64,000 nt of DNA from Rhizobium sp. R711 (GTDB taxonomy: Bacteria > Pseudomonadota > Alphaproteobacteria > Rhizobiales > Rhizobiaceae), in assembly GCF_002211365.1 (NCBI RefSeq), contig NZ_LOKZ01000008.1:1-64000 (forward strand), read 5' to 3'. Made by a program: the position numbers and the translations under genes. Under the pieces are notes generated by a model. That model searched no databases and had not been told where the DNA came from. It was given only the letters and a program-made list of their open reading frames with translations. Positions 36,057 through 44,708 of the stretch are shown one piece after another. Each line of letters starts with the position of its first letter. Within the stretch, counting starts at the first letter, position 1.

Positions 36057-37760
36057 TTATTCGCCGCCGCGGTTCTTCAGAGCCGCGCCGAGGATGTCGC
36101 CGAGCGAAGCGCCGCTGTCGGACGAACCGAACTGAGCAACCGCTTCCTTCTCTTCTGCGATTTCCAGCGCCTTGATGGACAGCATGATCTTGCGGTCCTT
36201 CTTGGAGAAGTTGGTGACGCGGGCGTCAACAACCTGGCCAACCGAGAAGCGTTCCGGACGCTGCTCGTCGCGGTCGCGCGACAGGTCTGCACGGCGGATG
36301 AACGAGGTGATGTCTTCGTGGTCGACGAGCTTCACTTCGATGCCGCCGTCGTTGACTGCGATAACTTCGCAGGAAACGACTGCATTCTTGCGCAAGTCGC
36401 CCGAAGCAGCAGCTTCGCCGACAGCGTCCTTGCCGAGCTGCTTGATGCCGAGCGAGATGCGCTCCTTTTCGACGTCTACATCGAGAACGACAGCCTTAAC
36501 GACATCGCCCTTGTTGTATTCTTCGATGACCTGTTCGCCCGGACGGTTCCAGTCGAGGTCAGAGAGGTGCACCATGCCGTCAACATCGCCGTCGAGGCCA
36601 ATGAACAGGCCGAATTCGGTCTTGTTCTTGACTTCGCCTTCGACTTCAGTGCCAGCCGGATGGCTGCGAGCGAATGCCGCCCACGGATTTTCCAGGGTCT
36701 GCTTGAGGCCGAGCGAAATACGACGCTTGGACGGATCGACTTCGAGAACGACGACTTCGACTTCCTGGCTCGTGGACAGGATCTTGCCGGGGTGTACGTT
36801 CTTCTTGGTCCAGGACATCTCCGAGATGTGGATCAGGCCTTCGATGCCCGGCTCCAGCTCGACGAACGCACCGTAGTCGGTGATGTTCGTGACGGTACCG
36901 GAAATCTTCTTGCCTTCCGGATACTTGGCCTGGATACCATCCCACGGATCCGACTCGAGCTGCTTCATGCCGAGCGAGATGCGGTGGGTTTCCTGGTTGA
37001 TGCGGATGATCTGAACCTTGACCTGCTGGCCAATGGACAGGATTTCCGACGGATGGTTCACACGGCGCCATGCCATGTCGGTGACGTGCAGCAGGCCGTC
37101 GATGCCGCCGAGGTCAACGAACGCACCGTAGTCGGTGATGTTCTTGACGACGCCGTCAACAACCTGGCCTTCTTCGAGGTTCTGAACGATTTCAGAACGC
37201 TGCTCGGCACGGGATTCTTCCAAAACCGTACGACGCGATACGACGATGTTGCCGCGGCGCTTGTCCATCTTGAGGATTTCGAATGGCTGCGGGTTGTGCA
37301 TCAGCGGGGTGACGTCGCGGATCGGACGGATGTCGACCTGCGAACGCGGCAGGAAGGCGATCGCGCCGTCGAGGTCAACCGTGAAGCCGCCCTTGACCTG
37401 GTTGAAGATAACGCCTTCAACGCGCTCACCGGCTTCGAACTTGGCTTCGAGCTTGATCCAGCTTTCTTCGCGGCGAGCCTTCTCGCGCGACAGAACAGCT
37501 TCGCCGAGAGCGTTTTCGATGCGCTCAACGTAAACTTCGACTTCGTCGCCGACCTTGAGCGAGCCGTCCTTGGCCTTGGCGCCGAATTCCTTGAGTAGGA
37601 TGCGACCTTCGACCTTGAGGCCGACGTCGACAACGGCAGAGTCCTTCTCGATTGCCGTTACGATGCCCTTGGTGACATAGCCTTCAGCCAGGTCGTGCTT
37701 GGCAAAGGACTCTTCGAGAAGGGCCGCGAAATCTTCGCGAGAGGGAGTAGCTACTGACAT
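36057..37760 (-). CDS. rpsA: 30S ribosomal protein S1
   Basis: 567 residues with six successive S1 (OB-fold) repeats. Examples are VEGVIFNQVKGGFTVDLDGA, VVDGVVKNITDYGAFVDLGG, ISGTVTNITDYGAFVELEPG and VEGEVKNKTEFGLFIGLDG. S1 brings mRNA to the 30S subunit and is essential in most Gram-negatives. The start at 37760 gives MSVATPSREDF and has AGGAG at good spacing. The frame is open upstream to 37904, but that part lacks S1 homology. cmk lies upstream on the same strand. Confidence 0.97.
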   Translation of the reverse strand: MSVATPSREDFAALLEESFAKHDLAEGYVTKGIVTAIEKDSAVVDVGLKVEGRILLKEFGAKAKDGSLKVGDEVEVYVERIENALGEAVLSREKARREESWIKLEAKFEAGERVEGVIFNQVKGGFTVDLDGAIAFLPRSQVDIRPIRDVTPLMHNPQPFEILKMDKRRGNIVVSRRTVLEESRAEQRSEIVQNLEEGQVVDGVVKNITDYGAFVDLGGIDGLLHVTDMAWRRVNHPSEILSIGQQVKVQIIRINQETHRISLGMKQLESDPWDGIQAKYPEGKKISGTVTNITDYGAFVELEPGIEGLIHISEMSWTKKNVHPGKILSTSQEVEVVVLEVDPSKRRISLGLKQTLENPWAAFARSHPAGTEVEGEVKNKTEFGLFIGLDGDVDGMVHLSDLDWNRPGEQVIEEYNKGDVVKAVVLDVDVEKERISLGIKQLGKDAVGEAAASGDLRKNAVVSCEVIAVNDGGIEVKLVDHEDITSFIRRADLSRDRDEQRPERFSVGQVVDARVTNFSKKDRKIMLSIKALEIAEEKEAVAQFGSSDSGASLGDILGAALKNRGGE

Positions 37761-37773
37761 GTAATCTCCTGCA

Positions 37774-37789
37774 TATCCGAATCCGGATA
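37774..37789 (-). promoter_or_regulatory. Hairpin directly before the rpsA ribosome binding site
   Basis: On the minus strand TATCCG-GATT-CGGATA forms a perfect 6-bp stem with a tetraloop, ending 3 bases before the AGGAGA site of rpsA. It could affect S1 translation. S1 autoregulation is known in E. coli; its operation here is inference. Confidence 0.5.
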
Positions 37790-37925
37790 CGTATGCGCCG
37801 GTTGGTTCGTGTTGAACGGGCCTGAACCCAGTCCGCTTCCTGTCGGGAAGCAATCCGGCGCTTGGACGGAATTTCAGGCTAGTCTTCGAAAGCGACCCAG
37901 GCAAAGCTTGGGCAAATCGCTCGAA

Positions 37926-38585
37926 TTAGGTATTTCGGCTCAAGGCTTGATCGATGATCGATTTCGCAGCTTGAAACGCCGCCTCTATACTCATTTCCGA
38001 CGTATCAAGCAAGTGCGCGTCTTCGGCTGGTTTCAAAGGGCTGTCGGCCCGCCCCATGTCGCGTTCGTCGCGGCGCTTGACGTCGTCGAAAATGGCATCG
38101 AAATCGGCAATTCCTCCCTTGCCTCTAATTTCGTCGTAGCGGCGCTTCGCCCGAACCTCGGGACTTGCCGTTACATAGAGCTTCACCGGCGCTGCCGGGC
38201 AGACAACCGTGCCGATATCACGACCGTCGAGCACCGTTCCAGGCGCCTTTCGCGAGAACCGCCGCTGCGCCTCCACCAGTGCACGCCGCACAGCAGGCAT
38301 CACCGCGATCTTCGAGGCCGCCTCGCCGATCTCGTGTTTCGAGAGTAAATCGCGATCGAGACCGGCCAATTCAACCTCGCGGGCGATCTTTTCCGCCACC
38401 GCCTCATCGTCGAGCGTCAGGCCAGCGTCGAGCAAGGCCTTTGCGGTGGCGCGATAGGTTAGGCCCGTATCGAGATGATGGAATCCGTAGGTCTCCGCGA
38501 TGCGGCGCGAAAGTGTTCCCTTGCCGGCAGCCGCCGGTCCATCGATGGCAATGGTGAAGTGTCTTGAGGTCATCTGTCCGTTCAT
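37926..38585 (-). CDS. cmk: Cytidylate kinase
   Basis: 219 residues. The P-loop is [16 protein letters not shown] (about residues 13-28), with the CMP-binding region [14 protein letters not shown] and the [13 protein letters not shown] motif. It phosphorylates CMP and dCMP with ATP. The ATG at 38585 overlaps the stop of the upstream PaiB-like gene (ATGA), so translation is probably coupled. rpsA follows 165 bases downstream, the usual cmk-rpsA order. A second ATG at 38573 is possible. Confidence 0.95.
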   Translation of the reverse strand: MNGQMTSRHFTIAIDGPAAAGKGTLSRRIAETYGFHHLDTGLTYRATAKALLDAGLTLDDEAVAEKIAREVELAGLDRDLLSKHEIGEAASKIAVMPAVRRALVEAQRRFSRKAPGTVLDGRDIGTVVCPAAPVKLYVTASPEVRAKRRYDEIRGKGGIADFDAIFDDVKRRDERDMGRADSPLKPAEDAHLLDTSEMSIEAAFQAAKSIIDQALSRNT

Positions 38586-39223
38586 TTTTCCGCCAGTCTG
38601 CCGTAGCGGCGGACGAGATCGACCATATCCGCCTGCCCGGCCTCTTCGCCGAGGCCTGAAGCAACGCCCTCGCGATCGGCAACCGGTCGGTTCTGGCTTA
38701 CCTTCCACTTGCCTTCGATCGCGGCAATCTCGATTTCGACGCCGATGATGCCCTTCATCTGCGCGCGGATGAAATCATCCGGCGCATCGCCGACTGCCCA
38801 GGGCCTAGCGCGCGGCCCTTCCTGTTGCGTCGTGATCGCGTTGATCTGCTGAAGCAGCCAAGCCGCGTCGTCGATGACACGTGCGTTGCCCCTCACCTGC
38901 ACGATCGCGTAGTTCCAGGTCGGCACGACTTTGCCGGTCTCCTGTTTCGTCTGGTACCAGGATGGCGTGATGTAGGCATCGGCGCCCTGGAAGACGGCCA
39001 GCACGTCGGCGCCGGCCTCGATATCGCGCCACTGCGGATTGGCCTTGGCGAGGTGAAGGCGCAGCGTACCCTTCTGGGAGGCCGCGGCATCCAGATGGAA
39101 AGGAATCGAATTCGCCATCAGGCCCGAGGCACCCGCAGTGATCAGCAAGCCGAGCGGATGCGCCCGGATCAAGGCGTGCTGGACGCTCAGGTCTTCCTCA
39201 CGAAAATGCGGCGGCTGGTACAT
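38582..39223 (-). CDS. PaiB-like FMN-binding protein
   Basis: 213 residues of the FMN-binding negative transcriptional regulator (PaiB) family. It starts [12 protein letters not shown], has a split-barrel flavin-binding core ([44 protein letters not shown]) and the family ending [16 protein letters not shown] ([12 protein letters not shown]). In Bacillus, PaiB was linked to repression of protease and sporulation genes, but most homologues are uncharacterised flavoproteins. It overlaps cmk by 4 bases, the position where aroA normally stands in this conserved cluster. Confidence 0.88.
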   Translation of the reverse strand: MYQPPHFREEDLSVQHALIRAHPLGLLITAGASGLMANSIPFHLDAAASQKGTLRLHLAKANPQWRDIEAGADVLAVFQGADAYITPSWYQTKQETGKVVPTWNYAIVQVRGNARVIDDAAWLLQQINAITTQQEGPRARPWAVGDAPDDFIRAQMKGIIGVEIEIAAIEGKWKVSQNRPVADREGVASGLGEEAGQADMVDLVRRYGRLAEK

Positions 39224-39462
39224 TGTCTCGCACCCATTCCGGCAGCCGGCGACATGCCGATCTGCCCTGCAAATGAACAATCGCCGGCTCAGTACCACAA
39301 ACGGCGGCGCCGGTCATCCGTCACGCATGAGCGATGCGTGAAGTTTGGCTTTGACATGCCGTGTTGCAACGATTATGGGGACCGGCTTATAAATTCCGAA
39401 TAGAACGCCGGTTTTCACGGCATTTGCCGAATCTTGATTCGGCCATTCTCACGAGGCTTACA

Positions 39463-39849
39463 GTGGCGAAAGCTGAACTTGGAACGAAGCGTACCGATCC
39501 GGAAACCGGCAAGAAGTTCTACGACCTGAACCGGGATCCGATCGTTTCTCCCTACACCGGCAAGTCCTATCCCCTCTCCTTCTTCGAGGAAACCTCCGCT
39601 GCAGCCGCCGCTGAAGCCCAGGATGAAGAGGAAGTGGCGGAAGTCGATACGGAAAGCACGGAAGTCGAAATGGTTTCGCTCGAGGACGCCGATGAAGGCG
39701 CATCCGGCGACGACATTCCTGATATGGGCGACGACGACGTCGAAATCGAAGGCGACGAAGACGACACCTTCCTCGAAGCCGACGAAGACGACGACGATGA
39801 CGACATGAGCGACATCATCGGCGTCACCGGCGACGAAGACGAAGTCTGA
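39463..39849 (+). CDS. TIGR02300 family protein with acidic tail
   Basis: 128 residues. The N-terminus is the family signature AKAELGTKRTDPETGKKFYD followed by NRDPIVSPYTGKSYPLSFF. The second half is almost entirely Asp and Glu (DDDVEIEGDEDDTF and similar). Function is unknown; the family is confined to alphaproteobacteria as far as I recall. It starts with GTG 39463 after ACGAGG. The FYDL and IVSPYTG pattern resembles a zinc-ribbon that has lost its cysteines. A strong terminator follows. Confidence 0.92.
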   Translation: MAKAELGTKRTDPETGKKFYDLNRDPIVSPYTGKSYPLSFFEETSAAAAAEAQDEEEVAEVDTESTEVEMVSLEDADEGASGDDIPDMGDDDVEIEGDEDDTFLEADEDDDDDDMSDIIGVTGDEDEV

Positions 39850-39862
39850 TCTTATCAAGCGT

Positions 39863-39899
39863 CGGCCCGGACGAGAAAATTTCGCCGGGCCGTTTTTTT
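39863..39899 (+). terminator. Rho-independent terminator of the TIGR02300 gene
   Basis: CGGCCCGG (39863-39870) and CCGGGCCG (39885-39892) form an 8-bp GC stem, followed by seven T. Confidence 0.92.
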
Positions 39900-39902
39900 G
39901 GC

Positions 39903-39931
39903 TTGCTATCTCCAAAAACCGGAAGTAATAA
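39903..39931 (+). promoter_or_regulatory. Possible promoter of tRNA-Ala
   Basis: TTGCTA (39903-39908), a 17-bp spacer and TAATAA (39926-39931) lie about 65 bases upstream of the tRNA. Confidence 0.45.
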
Positions 39932-39996
39932 GCCGCCACTCCGCGAGGCAAGGCTTCGCGAAGCATCCCAGGACCGGCTCGCCGGACTGCCTTGAT

Positions 39997-40072
<76 letters not shown>

Positions 40073-40260
40073 ATTTTCTCCTGCGCAGTCAACCACATAT
40101 AGGTAGCTTCGGCCCTGACCCAGACTGACTTCGTCTCTGGAGAAGCACCGGGGAAGTACGAACGCTTATTTTTGATGGCGCCAACCTACGCAATGACAAA
40201 AATCCGGACTGGTTTCAGCGCATTAGCGGAAATGGAACTTTTTCAGTAATTGAAAATTAT

Positions 40261-40304
40261 TGTAACGTATTTACATTGACCACACACGTTTGTTTTCGAA
40301 CATT
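40261..40304 (+). promoter_or_regulatory. Promoter and operator of the toxin-antitoxin pair
   Basis: TGTAA-CGTAT-TTACA (40261-40275) is a 15-bp inverted repeat lying directly before TTGACC (40276-40281), which is 17 bases from AACATT (40299-40304). DUF1778 antitoxins autoregulate by binding such repeats. Confidence 0.5.
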
Positions 40305-40355
40305 CATCGGGTACGTCGCACAAATCAAAATCAACTGTGCGATTGATGGAGAAGC

Positions 40356-40634
40356 ATGATGTCCGCTCCTAGGAAAACCAAAACCGTCAATCTTCGGATT
40401 GAACCGGAAACGCATGATCTAATTGCACGTGCGGCTGAGGTTTGTGGAAAGAGCATAACTGCGTTCATGACCGAAGCCTCGGTTCATACCGCGCAAGAAG
40501 AGCTGCTAGATCAACGATTCATGGGCGTATCCGCTGACGTGTTTGAAGCTGTAAGCGACCAGCTTGCCGCTCCAGGCATAGCCAGAGACAACTTGGTCCA
40601 GCTTTTTCAGACCAAATTAGATTGGATGGACTGA
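40356..40634 (+). CDS. DUF1778 (TacA-type) antitoxin
   Basis: 92 residues. The N-terminal ribbon-helix-helix reads KTVNLRIEPETHDLIARAAE (about residues 9-28), followed by CGKSITAFMTEASVHTAQEE. The C-terminal tail RFMGVSADVFEAVSDQLAAP would wrap the acetyltransferase toxin. It precedes the GNAT gene by 3 bases. Base composition is more AT-rich than neighbouring core genes, and the pair lies downstream of tRNA-Ala, as if acquired. Two adjacent ATG codons (40356, 40359) follow GGAG. Confidence 0.92.
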   Translation: MMSAPRKTKTVNLRIEPETHDLIARAAEVCGKSITAFMTEASVHTAQEELLDQRFMGVSADVFEAVSDQLAAPGIARDNLVQLFQTKLDWMD

Positions 40635-40637
40635 CGT

Positions 40638-41150
40638 TTGCCCTATCGGAAGCCTTGCCCTATTACAAATCAGCACATCATTGAGGGCTTCTCGTCAGGG
40701 AAGCCCTCTTTGGATTCGTGGCTAAAGGAAATGGCCTTATATAATCAGGAGCAGGGGTATACTCGCACATTTGTAATTGCGGATGAAAACTTCAGAGTGG
40801 TGGGGTACCATTCGGTTTGCGCAGGCATGATACACCGGAACGATGTTTCCCGATCGGTGAAGGGGTCTAAATCTCCAACCGAGATTCCGATTGCAGTTCT
40901 AGCCCGACTTGCCGTTGATGCCGACCATCAAGGTAAGGGCCTTGGCAAAGCACTCCTCAAAAACGCGCTCATGAGTGTGGTGTCCGCCGCACAAGTAGTC
41001 ACTTTTCGCGCCGTAATAATTCACGCTCTCGATGATGATGCCGTCAGTTTCTATAAAAAATTCGGCTTCCAAGAAACGAAGAACATGGAACGGCGCCTCA
41101 TTCTGCCGACTAAGGACATTGCAGCTTCCTTGAAGGAGGCCACAGGCTAA
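40638..41150 (+). CDS. GNAT-family acetyltransferase toxin (TacT/AtaT type)
   Basis: 170 residues. The family N-terminus ITNQHIIEGFSSGKPSLDSWL is followed by the acetyl-CoA-binding motif ADHQGKGLGKALLKNAL (about residues 95-111) and a C-terminal SFYKKFGFQ with the catalytic Tyr. Characterised relatives acetylate the amino group of charged tRNAs and stop translation until the DUF1778 partner neutralises them. The start is TTG at 40638, a weak codon that could hold toxin synthesis low. The two genes are adjacent and should be cotranscribed. Confidence 0.92.
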   Translation: MPYRKPCPITNQHIIEGFSSGKPSLDSWLKEMALYNQEQGYTRTFVIADENFRVVGYHSVCAGMIHRNDVSRSVKGSKSPTEIPIAVLARLAVDADHQGKGLGKALLKNALMSVVSAAQVVTFRAVIIHALDDDAVSFYKKFGFQETKNMERRLILPTKDIAASLKEATG

Positions 41151-41221
41151 ACGCCAGGCGGCGTGCACCCTTTGGTGATCTGGACACGTTTTTGACTTCC
41201 GAAAGCCTACATTATCAGAAC

Positions 41222-41589
41222 TCACGGCGTCCATCCGGCGAGCTGACAGCGCCGTCCCGGGTACGCCATCACTTCCCATTCCAGATCGGTCATCACACTG
41301 GCTTCCAAATCCGCGTAGTCGTTGAACAGCTCGGCCTACCCAACCAGCAGTTTTCGTGCGGCAACAACCGCGTCGTCTCCTCCGTCAGATCGCTCGTGGA
41401 AGACTTGTATCGTTTCCGAGAATTCCTCTGGGCGCGACATGATGACCTCCAGCACAGCATACAACCCGGTCTTCTGCCTCTTCAGCAGCTCCAAACGGTC
41501 TGCGGCAGAGTCAGCGAGAGCACTATACAGGTGGCGATGTTCCAGATCCTCGCTGGAGCGCGTCCTCGCCTCTGCGGGAATATCACTTT
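41222..41589 (-). pseudogene. Degraded small gene with an in-frame TAG
   Basis: One minus-strand frame reads SSEDLEHRHLYSALADSAAD, then RLELLKRQKTGLYAVLEVIM and SRPEEFSETIQVFHERSD. It reaches TAG at 41338-41336 and continues in the same frame with AELFNDYADLEASVMTDLEW to a TGA at 41224-41222. Upstream it is bounded by another TAG with no good start codon. The amphipathic, charge-balanced composition on both sides of the TAG looks coding, so this is probably a decayed hypothetical gene of about 115 codons. I do not recognise the family. An ATG at 41440 could start a 34-residue remnant. Confidence 0.5.
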
Positions 41590-41896
41590 GCTATTTAAGA
41601 CTGAGCTTCCCAACCCATCGTCGACTTGACGGTCGTTGGGGGAAAGCTTCTTTATTCTATCCGACGGCAGATCGAAGTCGGCCCTCCTCGATATACGGGC
41701 CGGCCTCATGCTTCTGGCCGCGTCGAAGACGCACCGAGCATCGCGTGTTGAGTGCGCCGAACCTGGCGAGATCCACAGTCACAATCAACTGAAAGAGCAG
41801 TTTACCAGGTGCTTCGCTTATCGATGCTTTGCCAAATTTTTAGCAACAGCGGCTATGGTGTCGACGCCGGCTTTTCCGGCGGACTGGAGTGATTGA
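41590..41896. other. Intergenic stretch without a recognised gene
   Basis: This region between the degraded gene and the DUF1275 gene has short open frames on both strands, none with recognisable motifs. Base composition rises to the local average towards 41850. It probably contains the DUF1275 promoter, but no clear -35/-10 pair was found. Confidence 0.3.
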
Positions 41897-42619
41897 ATGA
41901 CACGAGAAAGACGACGGCGGATCATCCATACGCGCAGAACGGCAACCGGCCTGACGCTTGCCGGCACGATCTCCTTTCTGGCCGGGATGACCGATGCGAC
42001 CGGCCTTGCGCTGACAGGGGACTTCGTGTCGTTTATGACGGGCAACACGACACGTGCAGCCCTGTCGCTCGGAGAGGGAAACCTGCGGCATGCAGCCATT
42101 CTTCTCTCGGCGATCATGGTCTTCGTGCTCGGCAATGCTGTCGGCATCGTGATCGCGCATTTCTCGGACCGGCGCACCTTCGCCGTGCTGTCATGTGTCA
42201 GCATCGCGCTGGCAACCGCCTCGCTTATGATGGGCGAGAGTATGGAAATGCCGCGCTTTTATCTCATTGTTGCCTCGATGGGGATGGTCAACGCGGCGGT
42301 CGAGCAGATCGAAGGGTTGCCGATAGGGCTGACCTATGTAACGGGGGCGCTTTCGCGTTTCGGACGGGGTCTTGGACGCTGGATCATCGGCGACAGGCAG
42401 ATGGACTGGACCATCCAGATCGTACCTTGGGCCGGCATGCTGGCTGGGGCTATCGTTGGAGCGCTGCTGACACAAATCGCGGGAGCTGCGGCGCTGTGGC
42501 TGATTGCCGTTTTTGCGATGCTGGTTGCGCTCGCCACCCTCTTGATTCCGAAACGCACCCAAAGCCGGTTTAACGCCGCGCCACGTTCGTCAGCGCGTAT
42601 GAAGTCACGGTCACAATAG
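41897..42619 (+). CDS. YoaK/DUF1275 family membrane protein
   Basis: 240 residues with about six hydrophobic segments. The DUF1275 signature is at the N-terminus: LAGTISFLAGMTDATGLALTGDFVSFMTGNTTR, covering residues about 22-54 (GMTDATG and FMTGNTT are the key motifs). The function of the family is unknown; it resembles small-molecule transporters. The basic N-terminus (RERRRRIIHTRR) favours a cytoplasmic start. Confidence 0.88.
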   Translation: MTRERRRRIIHTRRTATGLTLAGTISFLAGMTDATGLALTGDFVSFMTGNTTRAALSLGEGNLRHAAILLSAIMVFVLGNAVGIVIAHFSDRRTFAVLSCVSIALATASLMMGESMEMPRFYLIVASMGMVNAAVEQIEGLPIGLTYVTGALSRFGRGLGRWIIGDRQMDWTIQIVPWAGMLAGAIVGALLTQIAGAAALWLIAVFAMLVALATLLIPKRTQSRFNAAPRSSARMKSRSQ

Positions 42620-42672
42620 AACCCCACCGAATCAGATAAGGGGCGAGCGGAAACCGCTAGAGGAAGGCATCC

Positions 42673-43458
42673 TTGTTTCTCTTTTCAAAGCTCGTCTGGC
42701 TGTTCGGGCAGCCATTGTCGCTCGCCTTTCTTTTCGTCGTGCTTGCCGTGCTGGCCGGCCTTGTCCGCTGGCGTGCGACAAGCCTCGTTTCGTGCGCGAT
42801 TGCGGGTCTCATCTTGTTCATCACGCTCTACACGACTGCCGGCAATTACCTTCTGCAGGGACTGGAGGATCGGTTTGTGAAACTGCAGGATCCTGCAAAC
42901 CTGCAGTGCATGATCGTGTTGGGCGGCGCTTTCGAGAACGAGGTGAATACCGCCCGCCACGGCGTCGAGCTCAATGCCGGCGCCGATCGCTTCGTCGAGG
43001 CGCTGCGGCTGGCACAGAAATTTCCGCAGGCGCGAATCTTGATTTCAGGAGGTGATGGTTCGATTTCCGGAATCTATGAAGGCGACGCGGTGATATCGGC
43101 GCGCTTCTTTCCGATGTTCGGCATCGGCAGGGAACGCCTGGTTAAGGAAACGACGTCACGGACGACGTTCGAAAACGCGATGAACACCAAGGAACTCCTG
43201 GTGGGCCATGGCCTCTCGAACTGCCTGCTGATCACCTCAGGCTATCATATGCCGCGGTCGGTCGGTATTTTCCGCAAGCTTGGTATCGACATCGTGCCCT
43301 GGCCGACAGATTATCGGACCGACGGACGAGAGAGTCTTGGCCTCGATTTCACGCAGCCGAGCCGAAATTCCCAGAACCTCGCAACAGCGATCCGCGAGTG
43401 GTTCGGTCTTGTCGGCTACTATCTCGCCGGTCGCACCTCGGAGCTCTATCCTGGCTGA
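42673..43458 (+). CDS. YdcF/DUF218 family protein with N-terminal membrane segments
   Basis: 261 residues. Two N-terminal membrane segments (LSLAFLFVVLAVLAGL and AIAGLILFITLYTTAG) precede the DUF218 domain. Motifs are MIVLGGAFE near residue 78, RILISGGDGSISG, ETTSRTTFENAMNTKEL and LLITSGYHMPRSV. These are the conserved regions of the SanA/ElyC/YdcF family linked to envelope functions. It starts with TTG at 42673 after AGGAAGGC. The gene ends 5 bases before the convergent secreted-protein gene. Confidence 0.88.
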   Translation: MFLFSKLVWLFGQPLSLAFLFVVLAVLAGLVRWRATSLVSCAIAGLILFITLYTTAGNYLLQGLEDRFVKLQDPANLQCMIVLGGAFENEVNTARHGVELNAGADRFVEALRLAQKFPQARILISGGDGSISGIYEGDAVISARFFPMFGIGRERLVKETTSRTTFENAMNTKELLVGHGLSNCLLITSGYHMPRSVGIFRKLGIDIVPWPTDYRTDGRESLGLDFTQPSRNSQNLATAIREWFGLVGYYLAGRTSELYPG

Positions 43459-43463
43459 ACGCG

Positions 43464-43946
43464 CTATTTCTTGGAGATCGTCACGAACTTGGTGCCGCGC
43501 ACACGGGCCGTGACGATGCAGGGCTCTTTCGTCTTGTCGGCATCCGGGCGATCGCAGAAGCGCGGGTGCATTTTCATCGCCAGCACCATGTTGCCGAAGC
43601 GCTTCACGAAGTCGTAGCCATAGATCTGGGCGGTCGCGATCATGAAATAGCCGCCCTCGGCCACCTGCAGATAGAAATTGTAGGTGCAGCCGTCGTCATT
43701 GCACTGCGGCCCCTTCTCGCCGTCGCAGGTCAACTCGCCCTCATTGACGACGGCGTCGACCAAGCCATCGTTGTTGATATCCTGGCGGATGACGTAGCCA
43801 TCCGAAAACTCGGCCTTGGTGCACTGTTCCTGAAAGTGCTTCTTCTCATAAATCTCCGGGTCCGAGATAAGCGACTGCTGGGCAAAGGCCGCAACTGGTA
43901 CGGCGAGTAGCGCGGCAATGTTCAAAGCGATCAGAAGCGTTTTCAC
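43464..43946 (-). CDS. Secreted protein of unknown function
   Basis: 160 residues. A clear signal peptide (residues 1-22, ending AAFA-QQ) precedes a mature domain with five cysteines (CTKAEF, ELTCDGEKGPQCNDDGCTYN, RFCDRP and EPCIVTARV give the pattern). It has an EF-hand-like acidic loop, DINNDGLVDAVV, near residue 56. Such FG-GAP or dockerin-like loops can bind calcium. I do not recognise a named family. It should be periplasmic. Confidence 0.7.
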   Translation of the reverse strand: MKTLLIALNIAALLAVPVAAFAQQSLISDPEIYEKKHFQEQCTKAEFSDGYVIRQDINNDGLVDAVVNEGELTCDGEKGPQCNDDGCTYNFYLQVAEGGYFMIATAQIYGYDFVKRFGNMVLAMKMHPRFCDRPDADKTKEPCIVTARVRGTKFVTISKK

Positions 43947-44070
43947 GAGGGTTTCTCTTTTGGTCGAATAAGGACGCTGTTGGCCGCACAGTTTGGCTGA
44001 TCCGCCTTGCGCCGCCCTTGCCGCCGTGATTCATATTTCGGAAAGATACTCGTCGGTTCTGGAGGACTGC

Positions 44071-44706
44071 ATGTCGCCGTTCGTCTACGTTGATTATGCC
44101 GGCGTTGCGCTCTTTGCGGCGACCGGCGCGCTCGCGGCGTCGCGCAAGCAGCTCGACCTGATCGGCTTTCTCTTCTTTGCGATCGTCACCGGCACCGGCG
44201 GCGGCACGGTACGCGACATTATTCTTGGACGCGTGCCGGTATTCTGGGTTCTGAACCCGACTTACGTCATCGTTTGCTGCGCCGTTGGCGTCCTGGTGTT
44301 CTTTACCGCCCACCTTGTCGAGTCGCGCTATCGCTTACTGATCTGGCTGGATGCCGTCGGGCTCTCCGCCTATTGCGTAATGGGTGCGGCGAAGGGTCTT
44401 GCCGCTACCGGCTCACCGACGATCGGCATCGTTACCGGGACATTGACGGCGACCTTCGGCGGCATCCTGCGCGATCTCTTGGCCAATGAGCCGTCCGTGT
44501 TGCTGCGGCCGGAAATCTACATCACGGCAGCATTGGTCGGCGGTAGCATCTTTACGGCTGCGAATGCACTTAATCTGCCGCTCTACGCAGCCTCCGCAGT
44601 CGGTGTCCTTGCGGCATTCCTCGTGCGTGGCGGTGCGCTGTACTTCGGCTGGACATTTCCGACGTACAAGGCCAAGCCCGGCCGGCACCCTGACGATGTG
44701 ATGTGA
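44071..44706 (+). CDS. TRIC-type cation channel family protein (UPF0126)
   Basis: 211 residues containing two repeated three-segment units. The motif GTGGGTVRDIILGRVPVF of unit 1 matches TLTATFGGILRDLLANEPSV of unit 2, the internal duplication typical of UPF0126/TRIC proteins. Prokaryotic TRIC homologues form trimeric potassium-permeable channels. The start at 44071 has GGAGG five bases upstream. An in-frame ATG at 43993 is less likely. It ends 2 bases before the convergent irr gene. Confidence 0.9.
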   Translation: MSPFVYVDYAGVALFAATGALAASRKQLDLIGFLFFAIVTGTGGGTVRDIILGRVPVFWVLNPTYVIVCCAVGVLVFFTAHLVESRYRLLIWLDAVGLSAYCVMGAAKGLAATGSPTIGIVTGTLTATFGGILRDLLANEPSVLLRPEIYITAALVGGSIFTAANALNLPLYAASAVGVLAAFLVRGGALYFGWTFPTYKAKPGRHPDDVM

Positions 44707-44708
44707 AT

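Noticed and set aside
39620..39840. Repeated GAC/GAA triplets that look like a repeat array
   Set aside because: They are codons of the acidic tail of the TIGR02300 protein, not spaced repeats; no CRISPR array is present in the window.
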